In this document: in pieces, positions 24,696 to 33,294 of the stretch
How the letters are laid out: the number at the start of each line of letters is the position of its first letter
Numbering within the stretch: position 1 is the first letter of the stretch
Assembly: GCA_944331815.1 (NCBI GenBank)
Contig: CALVIQ010000014.1
Span: forward strand, 1-45,541
Source: an uncultured Bacilli bacterium
GTDB taxonomy: Bacteria > Bacillota_I > Bacilli_A > RF39 > UBA660
Direction: 5' to 3'
DNA length: 45,541 nucleotides
The notes under the pieces: generated by a model
Databases searched by the model: none
What the model saw: the letters and a program-made list of their open reading frames with translations, nothing else
Told to the model about the DNA's origin: nothing
Program-made: the position numbers and the translations under genes

Positions 24696-25957
24696 AATAT
24701 TATATAATTAATTTAGGTTGTAAAGTAAATGCTTATGAATCAAAAGTTATGAGTGATTTACTTGATAATAATGGATACATAAAAGGAAGTATTGATGATG
24801 CTGAAATATACATTGTCAATACTTGTTTTGTTACTAATATTGCTGAACACAAATCTTTTCAAATGATTCATAAAGTAGTTAAAAAAAATCCTAAAATAGT
24901 AATTGTATGTGGTTGCTTACCACAAATAAAAACACAAGAGGTATTAAATATTGAAGGTGTTAATATTGTATTAGGTAATAAGGATAAGACTAAAATAATT
25001 GAATATATTAACAATTATAAAGAAAAAATAAGTAAAATTTATGATTTATCTAATACAGAGTTTGAAAATATGCAATTAAATAATTTTGATAAAACAAGAG
25101 CTTTTGTTAAAATCCAAGATGGTTGTAATAATTTTTGCTCTTATTGTATAATACCATATACGAGAGGTAATGTTAGAAGTAAGAAAAAAGAAGATGTTTT
25201 AAATGAAATTAATAATTTAGTAAATAATGGGCATAAAGAAGTTGTTTTAACGGGAATTCATACTGGAAATTATCACGATGATGAATATGATTTTGCTGAT
25301 TTATTGTCTGATATAGTTAAAATAAAAGATTTAAAACGATTAAGAATTTCATCTATTGAAATAACTGAAATAAATGATCGAGTAATGGACATAATAAATA
25401 ATAATGATGTATTAGTAGATCATATGCATATACCATTACAATCTGGTTCAAATGAAATATTAAAACTTATGAATAGAAAATATGATATCAATTATTTTAT
25501 TAATAAGGTAAAAAAATTAAGAACTATTAGACCTAATATGTCTATTACAACTGATGTAATAGTTGGATTTCCTAATGAAACAGAAGAATTGTTTGATGAA
25601 ACAATTGATAATATAAAGAAAATAAATTTTACTAAATTACATGTTTTTCCTTATTCTAGAAGAGAAGGAACTAAAGCAAATTTAATGGATAATCAAATTG
25701 ATAATCATATAAAAAAGCAAAGAGCTCATATTTTAATAGAATTGTCTAAACAACTAGAATTAGATTATATGAATAAATTTCTTAACCAAAATATAGATTT
25801 TATTCCTGAAACATATAAGGATGGCTATTTATATGGACATACTGGTAATTATTTATCAATTAAATCTAAAGGAAATAAAGATTTACTTAATAAAATAGTT
25901 AATGTCACTATAGAAAATATTGAATACCCTTATTGTATAGGTAATGTAAATAAGTAG
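24692..25957 (+). CDS. mtaB: tRNA t6A37 methylthiotransferase
   Basis: 421 residues; a radical-SAM enzyme that adds a methylthio group to t6A37 in tRNAs reading ANN codons. The N-terminal UPF0004 domain has NLGCKVNAYES, VNTCFVTN and CGCLPQ (three cysteines for the auxiliary cluster). The radical-SAM motif CNNFCSYCIIPYTRG has cysteines at 145, 149 and 152. HIPLQSGSNEILKLMNRKY and TTDVIVGFPNETEE follow, with a C-terminal TRAM-like region. LGCKVN rather than LGCPKN favours MtaB over RimO or MiaB. ATGA overlap with the preceding gene indicates coupled translation. Confidence 0.94.
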   Translation: MKYYIINLGCKVNAYESKVMSDLLDNNGYIKGSIDDAEIYIVNTCFVTNIAEHKSFQMIHKVVKKNPKIVIVCGCLPQIKTQEVLNIEGVNIVLGNKDKTKIIEYINNYKEKISKIYDLSNTEFENMQLNNFDKTRAFVKIQDGCNNFCSYCIIPYTRGNVRSKKKEDVLNEINNLVNNGHKEVVLTGIHTGNYHDDEYDFADLLSDIVKIKDLKRLRISSIEITEINDRVMDIINNNDVLVDHMHIPLQSGSNEILKLMNRKYDINYFINKVKKLRTIRPNMSITTDVIVGFPNETEELFDETIDNIKKINFTKLHVFPYSRREGTKANLMDNQIDNHIKKQRAHILIELSKQLELDYMNKFLNQNIDFIPETYKDGYLYGHTGNYLSIKSKGNKDLLNKIVNVTIENIEYPYCIGNVNK

Positions 25958-26002
25958 TTGACATTATAGTAATTATGTAATATATTAAAAATAGGTGATT
26001 TT

Positions 26003-26527
26003 ATGAAACATTATTCATTACAAAGAAAAAGTTATATAGCAACAATTAGTGATAATTTTCCTGAAACTTTAAAAAGTTTAGCAGGTTTTGTAACTTGTAG
26101 TTCATTATCTGGAATTGGCTTTGGAATAGTATATAATATGAATTTAACTCAATATAGCTTAGAGAGTGATGAACGTATGATACCTACTATTATTGCTTTT
26201 GGTGCAGTTTATTATGCCAAAAAAGTATATGATAATTTTAAAAAAGAAAGAGAAAGAATGCATCAATTAATTATAGAAATGGATAATGAACGTAAAAAAT
26301 CAAAAAGTCAAATGGAAGGGTTTATTACCCCAGATCAACTATCACAAATGCAATTTCAAAAAGCAGTTGATAGTGATGAGAAAATTGTTAATTTACAGAA
26401 TTATCGAAACATTTTAAATGGTTCTTCTAGTACTGAATCAGAAGAAATTTTTCAAAGTAGTGGCATGTCACAAGGAAAAAGAAAATCATTGAATAATGGT
26501 ATATTTAAATCTAATGATACTTATTAA
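26003..26527 (+). CDS. Hypothetical membrane protein
   Basis: 174 residues. Two weak membrane segments (about 24-46 and 62-76), then a charged helix (KKVYDNFKKERERMHQLIIEMDNERKKSKSQ, about 72-106) and a Ser/Gln/Asn-rich tail. No family recognised. AGGTGA precedes the ATG. A TATAAT-like element is not obvious; TTGACA at about 25957 may be a -35. Ends in a terminator, so mtaB and this gene end a unit. Confidence 0.7.
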   Translation: MKHYSLQRKSYIATISDNFPETLKSLAGFVTCSSLSGIGFGIVYNMNLTQYSLESDERMIPTIIAFGAVYYAKKVYDNFKKERERMHQLIIEMDNERKKSKSQMEGFITPDQLSQMQFQKAVDSDEKIVNLQNYRNILNGSSSTESEEIFQSSGMSQGKRKSLNNGIFKSNDTY

Positions 26528-26550
26528 GATAGATTTTTCTATCTTTTTTT
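26525..26550 (+). terminator. Terminator after the hypothetical gene
   Basis: AAGATAG / CTATCTT stem with a T-rich loop and seven Ts; it overlaps the preceding stop codon. Confidence 0.85.
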
Positions 26551-26574
26551 GATATAATTAACAAGGTGAATTGT

Positions 26575-28761
26575 ATGACATATATAAAGGGAACTTATCG
26601 TAAATCTATTTTTACATCCGATAAAGGATATGTTATTGGTTTATTTAAAATTAAGGAAACTGATAATGAAGAACTAAAAATGTATGTTAATAAAATAATA
26701 ACATTTACTGGTTATTTTCATGAATTAAATTTAGATGATATGTATATTTTTAAAGGTGATGTAGTAGATCATCCTAAATATGGATTACAATTTAATGTTT
26801 TAGAATATGAAAGATTAAAACCTGAAGATGAAGATGGATTAGTAGCGTTTTTATCTAGTGATTTGTTTAAAGGAATAGGAGAGAAACTAGCTAAATCCAT
26901 AGTTGATACATTAGGTAAAAATGTTTTAGAAGAAATATTAAAAGATGAATCATGTTTGTTATTAGTACCTAAAATGACAAGTAAAAAAGCTCATGCAATT
27001 TATGAAACGTTAATGAAATATGAGGAAAGTCATCAAATAATAGTTTATTTAACTGAATTAGGTTTTAATATGAAAGATGCATTAGACATATATAATACTT
27101 ATAAAAGTGAAACTATTATTCATATTGAACACAATCCATATTGTTTAACTGATTTTATATCATTTTTAAAAGTAGATGAAATTGCTTTAAAATTAAATGT
27201 AGATGTTGCTGATGAAAGAAGAATTAAGGCTTGTATTATTTATATTATGAATAAATTATTATTTACTAATAGTGATACTTACTTAGAATATGATGAAATA
27301 TTAGAAAGCGTTTTTAATTATTTAAAAATTGATTTAAATGTTGATGATTTTGATTTATATTTAGAAGAATTAATTAATGAAAATAAAATTATTTTATTAA
27401 ATGATAAATATTATTTAAAAGAAATGTATGATTCAGAAATTAATATTACAAATACAATTAAATATTTAGAATATAAAAAAATAGATAAATTATTTTTAGA
27501 TAATAGAATAGAAGAATTAGAAAAAGTTAATAATATTAAATATAATGATAAACAAAAAGAAGCTATAAAAAAATCATTAGAAAATAATATAACAATTATA
27601 ACTGGTGGACCAGGAACAGGTAAAACAACTATCATTAAAGCAATATGTGAATTATATCAAAATATATTTAAATTATCTTATGAAGAATTAACTAATAGAA
27701 TAGCTTTACTTGCCCCAACAGGGCGAGCAAGTAAAAGAATGAGTGAATCAACTAATTTACCTGCTAGTACAATTCATAGATTTTTAAAATGGAATAAAGA
27801 AACAAATGAATTTTTAGTTAATGAATATAATAAAAATGACCATCATTTAATTATAATTGATGAAGTTAGTATGATTGATTTAAATTTGTTAGATAGTTTA
27901 TTTAAAGGGTTAACTAAAAATATTAAATTAGTATTAGTAGGTGATCATCACCAATTACCTTCCGTTGGTCCTGGTAATATTTTAAAAGATTTAATCGAAA
28001 GTGATTTGATAGATACTATTTATTTAGATACGTTATATAGGCAAGATGAAAATTCTTATATTACTACTTTAGCTCATGAAATAAAAGATAATAATTTAAG
28101 TGAATCTTTCTTAGAAACTAAAAGTGATTATACATTTTTAAAATGTCATTCAATTAAAGATAATTTAAAAAATTTATGTTTACAATTAATTGAAAAAGGT
28201 TATGATTTTAAAAGAGTTCAGATAATGGCTCCAATGTATGCAGGAGTTAATGGGATTGATAATTTAAATAAAGAATTACAAAATGTCTTTAATCCTAAAA
28301 CTAATCAAAATGAAATTAAATATGGTGATGTAGTTTATAGAGAAAATGATAAAGTATTACAATTAGTAAATTTGCCTGAAGAAAACGTTTATAATGGTGA
28401 TATTGGTATTATTAAAAATATTGTCAGAATTGAAAATAAAACATTTATTTATATTGATTTTGATGGTAATTTGGTTAAATATGAAACAAAAGATTTAAAT
28501 AAAATAACTCACGGTTTTGTTATATCGATTCATAAATCACAAGGAAGTGAATTTGAAGTTGTTGTTATGTTAGTTTCTAATAGTTATAAAAGAATGCTTT
28601 ATAAAAAATTAATTTATACAGGTATTACTAGAGCTAAGAAAAAATTAATTTTAATAGGTGAACCTGATGCATTTTTATATGCTATAAATAATAGTAATGA
28701 AAGAGCAAGAAAAACTAATTTATTAGATCAATTAAAGAATAATATTTTAAATAAAGGTTAG
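26575..28761 (+). CDS. recD2: RecD2-type ATP-dependent DNA helicase
   Basis: 728 residues from ATG 26575 (AAGGTGA ahead; an in-frame upstream codon at 26566 falls within that site). N-terminal OB-like region (TYIKGTYRKSIFTSDKGYVIGLFKI), helix-hairpin-helix units (DLFKGIGEKLAKSIVDTLG), then superfamily 1B motifs: Walker A GGPGTGKTT (about 344-352), LLAPTGRASKRMSE, IIDEVSMID, GDHHQLPSVGPGNILKD, and C-terminal GFVISIHKSQGSEF and YTGITRAKKKLILIG. RecD2 proteins act in DNA repair without RecBC. Own promoter near 26550 (GATATAATT). Confidence 0.95.
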   Translation: MTYIKGTYRKSIFTSDKGYVIGLFKIKETDNEELKMYVNKIITFTGYFHELNLDDMYIFKGDVVDHPKYGLQFNVLEYERLKPEDEDGLVAFLSSDLFKGIGEKLAKSIVDTLGKNVLEEILKDESCLLLVPKMTSKKAHAIYETLMKYEESHQIIVYLTELGFNMKDALDIYNTYKSETIIHIEHNPYCLTDFISFLKVDEIALKLNVDVADERRIKACIIYIMNKLLFTNSDTYLEYDEILESVFNYLKIDLNVDDFDLYLEELINENKIILLNDKYYLKEMYDSEINITNTIKYLEYKKIDKLFLDNRIEELEKVNNIKYNDKQKEAIKKSLENNITIITGGPGTGKTTIIKAICELYQNIFKLSYEELTNRIALLAPTGRASKRMSESTNLPASTIHRFLKWNKETNEFLVNEYNKNDHHLIIIDEVSMIDLNLLDSLFKGLTKNIKLVLVGDHHQLPSVGPGNILKDLIESDLIDTIYLDTLYRQDENSYITTLAHEIKDNNLSESFLETKSDYTFLKCHSIKDNLKNLCLQLIEKGYDFKRVQIMAPMYAGVNGIDNLNKELQNVFNPKTNQNEIKYGDVVYRENDKVLQLVNLPEENVYNGDIGIIKNIVRIENKTFIYIDFDGNLVKYETKDLNKITHGFVISIHKSQGSEFEVVVMLVSNSYKRMLYKKLIYTGITRAKKKLILIGEPDAFLYAINNSNERARKTNLLDQLKNNILNKG

Positions 28762-28770
28762 AATAATAAT

Positions 28771-28797
28771 GTATGTTTATACATACCTTCGTTTTTT
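28771..28797 (+). terminator. Terminator after recD2
   Basis: GTATGT-TTAT-ACATAC hairpin followed by CTTCGTTTTTT. Confidence 0.75.
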
Positions 28798-28817
28798 CTA
28801 ATAAAGAGGTGATTTAT

Positions 28818-28973
28818 ATGAAGAATGTTGCAAAAAGTATGATGTTGATAGGTCTTGGTGTAGGTGCTACTATGATGTATCAAAAATATAGTAAACCTGT
28901 TATGAAAGAAATGGAAAAATTTGCTAATAAAACAATGAAAAAAATGAACAAAGAATTAGAAGAAATGATGTAA
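28818..28973 (+). CDS. Small membrane-associated protein, YtxH-like
   Basis: 51 residues from ATG 28818 with AAAGAGGTGAT ahead; a longer frame from 28773 runs through the recD2 terminator and is rejected. MKNVAKSMMLIGLGVGATMMYQKYSKPVMKEMEKFANKT has a short glycine-containing hydrophobic stretch (about 8-21), followed by a Met/Lys/Glu-rich amphipathic helix. It resembles a minimal YtxH-type or DUF3918-type protein, but is too short for a firm call. Followed at once by a terminator. Confidence 0.65.
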   Translation: MKNVAKSMMLIGLGVGATMMYQKYSKPVMKEMEKFANKTMKKMNKELEEMM

Positions 28974-28977
28974 TATT

Positions 28978-29001
28978 AAAACTCTCTATCTAGAGAGTTT
29001 T
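28978..29001. terminator. Terminator after the 51-residue gene
   Basis: AAAACTCTCTA / TAGAGAGTTTT near-perfect palindrome; symmetric, so it can act on both strands. Confidence 0.8.
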
Positions 29002-29096
29002 AATTGTTTACTTTAGATTAATTATATGTTATAATTATTTCGGAATACTTAATGAGGTACTATTCCTTTCGCTTAATGTGAAAGGAGGTTGATATA

Positions 29097-29189
29097 ATGA
29101 AGCAAACAGAAAAATGTCTTTTTCTAATCATTATTCTCCTTATTATCATAATTTTAATTATGCTAATAAAAATAGTACCAACTGTATAA
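29097..29189 (+). CDS. 30-residue hydrophobic peptide, putative type I toxin
   Basis: MKQTEKCLFLIIILLIII then LIMLIKIVPTV: a charged N-terminus of six residues, a single membrane-spanning stretch of about 18 aliphatic residues, one Lys and a short tail. The ribosome binding site AAAGGAGG (29081-29088) is ideal, 8 bases from the ATG. It is partly hidden in a hairpin CCTTTC (29065-29070) / GAAAGG (29080-29085). Hidden translation start, strong ribosome binding site, single membrane helix and antisense RNA all fit a membrane toxin; toxicity is inferred. It could alternatively be a small regulatory membrane peptide. Confidence 0.7.
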   Translation: MKQTEKCLFLIIILLIIIILIMLIKIVPTV

Positions 29190-29277
29190 GTCGGTACTAA
29201 AACCAATATACATAAAGGAATAGTACCTAAAAAAGCGCATTAGGTATTCCTTTTTATTATATGAGAATTTCTCATCT
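29165..29277 (-). ncRNA. Putative antisense antitoxin RNA
   Basis: Predicted transcript of about 112 bases from the minus promoter (TTGTAA-17-TATAAT). It begins with an ATGAGA/TCTCAT hairpin (29261-29275), contains the inverted copy of the toxin leader repeat (29257-29216), and ends at the hairpin TAGTACC-x-ACT / AGT-x-GGTACTA (29199-29173) followed by a U-rich tract. It is complementary to codons about 23-30 of the peptide and to the whole mRNA 3' region. Confidence 0.6.
29217..29256 (+). terminator. Terminator of the putative toxin mRNA
   Basis: GGAAT-x3-ACCTA / TAGGT-ATTCC stem with a 3-base bulge, followed by TTTTTATTAT. Confidence 0.65.
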
Positions 29278-29317
29278 ATATGCATTATATCATATTTATT
29301 TATAATTTACAAGTAAT

Positions 29318-31027
29318 TTATTCAACTGTGACTGATTTAGCTAAATTTTTAGGTTTATCAATATCACATTTTCTTAATTTAGCAACATGATAAGCTATTA
29401 ATTGAATAGGAATAATTGTTAATAAAGGTTGATATATATCTTCTTCAATAACAATTTTTTCATCATAAAAATCACTTTCTTGATCTAAACTATTTGTTGT
29501 AATATATATTACATATGCTCCTCTTGCTTTAACTTCTTTAATGTTACTGATAGTTTTTTCAACCAAATCTTTATCAGTTGCGATAGCAATAACAATAGTA
29601 TTTTTTTCAATTAAAGAAATGGTTCCATGTTTTAATTCACCAGCAGCATAAGCTTCACTATGAATATATGATATTTCCTTTAATTTTAATGATCCTTCTA
29701 ACGCTAAATAATAATCAATATTTCTTCCAGTATAAAATAAATGTTCTGATTTATATATTTTTTTAGCTATTTCTTCATAATCATTTTTTAATAAATTATT
29801 TATTTTATATATTAAATTAGTAATGTCTTTTTTTAAAGCCATCATCATTAATATTAATATTTGACAGCTATAAGCTTTAGTAGTTGCAACAGCTATTTCA
29901 CAACCTGCTTTAGTATAAATTACATTTTCAACTTCTCTTGCGATTGATGAATCAACTACATTAATAATTCCTAATGTGTCACATTTATCTTTGACTTTTT
30001 TAACACATGCTAAGGTATCAGCTGTTTCTCCTGATTGTGATATAAAGATAACTAAAGTATTTTCGTCAATAAAATTATTTTTATATCGATATTCACTTGC
30101 TATTTCGACATTTACTTCAATATTACAATATTTTTCAATATAATATTTACCAACTAAACCTGCATGATAAGCACTACCACAACCAACAATATGAATTTTA
30201 TTGTATTTTTTTAAATCTGGTAAATTTTGATTTTCTAAATAAGTTTTATATAAAACATCGGGTTGCTCAAATATTTCTTTTAACATAAAATGTTCATATT
30301 TTCCTTTTGATATTTTATTAACATCACCATCAAAAGTATGTATTTTTTTATTTAATATATTTAATTTTGTATCATATATTGTAACTTTATCTTTATTCAT
30401 TTTAATAATTTCATTATCATCTAATAAAATATATTCATTAGTATATTTTAATATAGCTGGTATATCACTAGCTAAAAAATTTCCAATATTTGATTTAGCT
30501 AATATTAAAGGACTATTTTTTTTAATACCATATATATTGTCTAAATCATCATTTAATATAATTCCTAATGCATAACTACCTTTAATTAAATCATTTAATT
30601 TAGATAATACCTTTAAGATATTATTATTTTCTTTTAATAATTTATCAATTAAACAACAAAGTATTTCAGTATCAGTTTCGCTTTTAAATTTGTATTCCTT
30701 TAATAATTGTTTTAATTCTTGATAATTTTCAATTATTCCATTATGAACTAATGTGACTTTACCTTGATGATGAGGATGAGCATTTTTTTTATTAGGTTTC
30801 CCATGAGTAGCCCATCTAGTATGACCAATACCTAAATAAGTATCAGTATCAAAATCTAATAATTTTTTAAGATTATCTAATTTTCCTTTTTCTTTAATTA
30901 TATTTATTTTCTCGGTTACATAAGCAATACCTGCCGAATCGTATCCACGATATTCTAAACTAGTTAATCCATCTAAAATAATTGGAATGGCTTTTTTCTT
31001 ACCAACATAACAATATATTCCACACAT
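29318..31027 (-). CDS. glmS: Glucosamine-6-phosphate synthase (isomerizing)
   Basis: 569 residues; makes glucosamine-6-phosphate from fructose-6-phosphate and glutamine, the entry to wall amino sugars. The start is ATG 31027, giving MCGIYCYVG with the catalytic N-terminal Cys exposed after Met removal; GGAGG lies just ahead, and a 4-codon longer frame would bury the Cys. Glutaminase domain about 1-220 (GYDSAGIAY, HTRWATHGKP, HNGIIENYQELK), then two SIS domains (VGCGSAYHAGLVGKYYIE, FISQSGETADTLA, and the C-terminal AAGELKHGTISLIE and KPKNLAKSVTVE). Controlled by the ribozyme in its leader. No terminator separates it from the antisense RNA downstream. Confidence 0.97.
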   Translation of the reverse strand: MCGIYCYVGKKKAIPIILDGLTSLEYRGYDSAGIAYVTEKINIIKEKGKLDNLKKLLDFDTDTYLGIGHTRWATHGKPNKKNAHPHHQGKVTLVHNGIIENYQELKQLLKEYKFKSETDTEILCCLIDKLLKENNNILKVLSKLNDLIKGSYALGIILNDDLDNIYGIKKNSPLILAKSNIGNFLASDIPAILKYTNEYILLDDNEIIKMNKDKVTIYDTKLNILNKKIHTFDGDVNKISKGKYEHFMLKEIFEQPDVLYKTYLENQNLPDLKKYNKIHIVGCGSAYHAGLVGKYYIEKYCNIEVNVEIASEYRYKNNFIDENTLVIFISQSGETADTLACVKKVKDKCDTLGIINVVDSSIAREVENVIYTKAGCEIAVATTKAYSCQILILMMMALKKDITNLIYKINNLLKNDYEEIAKKIYKSEHLFYTGRNIDYYLALEGSLKLKEISYIHSEAYAAGELKHGTISLIEKNTIVIAIATDKDLVEKTISNIKEVKARGAYVIYITTNSLDQESDFYDEKIVIEEDIYQPLLTIIPIQLIAYHVAKLRKCDIDKPKNLAKSVTVE

Positions 31028-31084
31028 AAATTCCTCCATGATTAAAAAATATGCATAATATATTTTTTGTCATAATCTTGATTT

Positions 31085-31181
31085 TATGGTTTGTAATATA
31101 TTTTCGAGAGCACATCCCGTAACAGCATCCGCCGAATATTTCGATAACTGTTAACCTCGTCAACTAATCAGTTCTGGCGCT
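31085..31181 (-). ncRNA. glmS ribozyme
   Basis: On the minus strand the leader of glmS carries the conserved core: GCGCCAGAACTG (cleavage before the first G, opposite base 31180), AGTTGACGAGG, TTATCGAA, ATTCGGCGGATG, then GGGATGTGCTC near the 3' side. This self-cleaving RNA uses glucosamine-6-phosphate as cofactor and lowers glmS mRNA when the product is plentiful. Spacing to the glmS start is about 60 bases. The core motifs are intact, so it should be active. A promoter lies further upstream near 31225-31245. Confidence 0.95.
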
Positions 31182-31258
31182 AACTTAATAAATATACTCC
31201 TTTCATTATTAAGTTTTATATAATTATTATATTATAAATTAACCTACTTGTGAAGAAT

Positions 31259-31287
31259 TTGCTGTAAAGTAAAAATTGTGATATAAT
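31259..31287 (+). promoter_or_regulatory. Promoter of the LRR/coiled-coil gene
   Basis: TTGCTG (31259-31264), 17-base spacer, TATAAT (31282-31287), followed by AGGGGGA and ATG 31315. Divergent from glmS. Confidence 0.65.
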
Positions 31288-31314
31288 ACTTCAGCAAAAA
31301 AAAGGGGGATGCTT

Positions 31315-33246
31315 ATGGGAAAAACATTAGTTGTAAAAGGACAAGTTGTTGGTGAATATAAATACGAAGGACAAAATATAGAAAATTTAATTTTAGAAGA
31401 AGGATTGCTTTATATTTGTCAGGGTGCGTTTAGACATAATAATATAAGAAAATTATATTTACCTAAAAGTGTTAAAAAAGTAGAAAATCGTGCTTTCCAT
31501 TTTAATCCATTTACAGAGGTAATATTTTATAATAATGGTGTCGAGTTTGAAGGTTATTGTTTTAGTGTAAATTTAAAAAAAATAACTGTAATTGATTGTG
31601 ATTATAAATTTTTATATAATTTTATTAACCGAAAAATAGATTATGCTGACAATTTTTTAAATGTTAATGAAATAAATATTGTAAATGATAAATTAAGTTT
31701 TATTGAAAAATTAAAAATAAAATATTTAGCATCAAAATATCCAGAAATTAAAATTAATATTTTGCAAGATATCGATTTGGATGAATTTATAAGACAAGAA
31801 ACATATGTTGAAGATGCCAATGATGAAATAAATATTTTATTATCGAATATACATAGTATGATTTACTCATTGGATGGTGGGACACAACAGGTAATTAACG
31901 ATAAAATAAAATCTTTGATAAGTGAATATCAAGTAAAGTTAGAAAATTCCAAGCCACAATTTAGTACAGAAAATGATTCTGTTTTAATGATTGAAGATAC
32001 ATCTCCTAAAGCATTAAGAAATAAATTGATATTTTCATTGGAAATGATTATTCAAAATTTAAATACTAAAGATAAAATAATAAAATTAAGTGAAAAAATT
32101 AGTCAATATTTGCATTATCTATTAGATGATGAAATTAATATTGATGATGATGAAATATTTTTAAAAATAAAAGAAATAATTAATATATCAAAAACAATGG
32201 AAGAAACTAAATACATAACTGAATTAAAAGAATTATTATGGAAAATAAGGAAAATAATCATTAATAATTTAAATGACGAATATGTAATCAATTTAACTTT
32301 AAAAAATTTTGATATTGAAATTTATTTTAAGGAAGAATTATCTAAACTTTATAATGAAGTAATGACTTTAAATAGTAAATTAAATCCATATTTAGAGTTA
32401 TTAAAAGCTTTAAAAGGGTATGAAAATGATATTCCTTTAGCAAAAGAATTAAGAGAATTAGAACAAATTTTTTCAAAATTAATCGGTAAATCAAAAGATG
32501 GATTAACTAGTGAATATCAAAAATTAAAAGAAAAATATAAAAATATATTAAATGAAAACATTTTAAAAATAAAAAATAATCAATTAGATGCTTTATCTAT
32601 AAATGAAATTGAATTAAATTTTCGTAAAGAATTACAACCAATTTTAGAAAGATTAAATGAATTATCGCCATTAATTTTAAAAAATCAAAAATTATATTAT
32701 CAAATTATTGATGCAGCAAATTTTTTAAATAATAGAGAAATATCTGGAATTAATCCTATAGCTGATGTAATAAAAGAAATAAAAGATTTATATTTTCAGG
32801 GGGGATTAACTACTGATATTGCTGAAATGATATATAATAAAATAAAAGAAATATTATATAATTGGTATAATATTTTTACACACGATGATACAAGTGAAAT
32901 AGTTAAAAGCTTTAGTAGCGAAGTAGGTTTAACAAGTGAAAATTTAATTCTTGAAGTTATGATATTAAAAGAATTATATGTCTTAAAATTTAGTGTAGAA
33001 CAATATATAGCTGCTTTACAAGAATATGATAAAGCTATTAGTAATGTAGAAACTATTTCAATAGATAATCCTAAATCTGAAATAGAAAGTTTAAAAGAGT
33101 TAAAAGAAAAATTACAAGAAGGTAGGTATCCAAGTATTAATAAAAAATATTTAAAAGAAGATCGTAAAGGTTTATCTTTAATTAATATTGATCCTGAATC
33201 AAGTGAATATAAAGAATTAATGAAATGTTTAAGAAGTTTATATTGA
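31315..33246 (+). CDS. Cytoplasmic leucine-rich-repeat plus coiled-coil protein
   Basis: 643 residues from ATG 31315 (AGGGGGA ahead; an ATG at 31309 is too close to it). Residues about 18-95 contain BspA/TpLRR-type repeats (NLILEEGLLYICQGAFRHNNIRKLYLPKSVKKVENRAFHFNPFTEVIF). BspA repeats usually occur in surface proteins, yet there is no signal peptide or membrane segment here. From about 125 to the end the protein is almost entirely charged alpha-helix with several coiled-coil stretches (for example 350-480 and 585-620). I recognise no full-length family. It may be a cytoplasmic scaffold; function unknown. Single gene with its own promoter. Confidence 0.75.
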   Translation: MGKTLVVKGQVVGEYKYEGQNIENLILEEGLLYICQGAFRHNNIRKLYLPKSVKKVENRAFHFNPFTEVIFYNNGVEFEGYCFSVNLKKITVIDCDYKFLYNFINRKIDYADNFLNVNEINIVNDKLSFIEKLKIKYLASKYPEIKINILQDIDLDEFIRQETYVEDANDEINILLSNIHSMIYSLDGGTQQVINDKIKSLISEYQVKLENSKPQFSTENDSVLMIEDTSPKALRNKLIFSLEMIIQNLNTKDKIIKLSEKISQYLHYLLDDEINIDDDEIFLKIKEIINISKTMEETKYITELKELLWKIRKIIINNLNDEYVINLTLKNFDIEIYFKEELSKLYNEVMTLNSKLNPYLELLKALKGYENDIPLAKELRELEQIFSKLIGKSKDGLTSEYQKLKEKYKNILNENILKIKNNQLDALSINEIELNFRKELQPILERLNELSPLILKNQKLYYQIIDAANFLNNREISGINPIADVIKEIKDLYFQGGLTTDIAEMIYNKIKEILYNWYNIFTHDDTSEIVKSFSSEVGLTSENLILEVMILKELYVLKFSVEQYIAALQEYDKAISNVETISIDNPKSEIESLKELKEKLQEGRYPSINKKYLKEDRKGLSLINIDPESSEYKELMKCLRSLY

Positions 33247-33294
33247 TATTGTCAAACTAGAATAAATATTATATAATTATTCTAGGTGAATGAT

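Larger units (their letters stand above)
29007..29312. other. Candidate type I toxin-antitoxin locus
   Basis: Two convergent promoters bracket a tiny hydrophobic ORF. Plus: TTTACT (29007-29012), 17 bases, TATAAT (29030-29035). Minus: TTGTAA (29312-29307), 17 bases, TATAAT (29289-29284). The toxin mRNA would run from about 29042 to a terminator at 29217-29256. The antisense RNA would run from about 29277 down to a hairpin at 29199-29173 with an ATTTTTATT tail, overlapping the last codons of the ORF and the mRNA 3' part. The mRNA 5' end (GGAATACTTAATG, AGGTACTATTCCTTT) is nearly repeated, inverted, at the other end, so the mRNA ends can pair and both RNAs carry matching loops. This is the architecture of Fst/par-like loci, but with no sequence match I recognise. 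Confidence 0.7.

Noticed and set aside
29261..29275. ATGAGA/TCTCAT palindrome as glmS terminator
   Set aside because: No T-run follows on the minus strand; it more likely forms the 5' end hairpin of the antisense RNA.
31085..31181. Reporting the glmS ribozyme as novel
   Set aside because: It matches the known class closely and is listed as a feature only.
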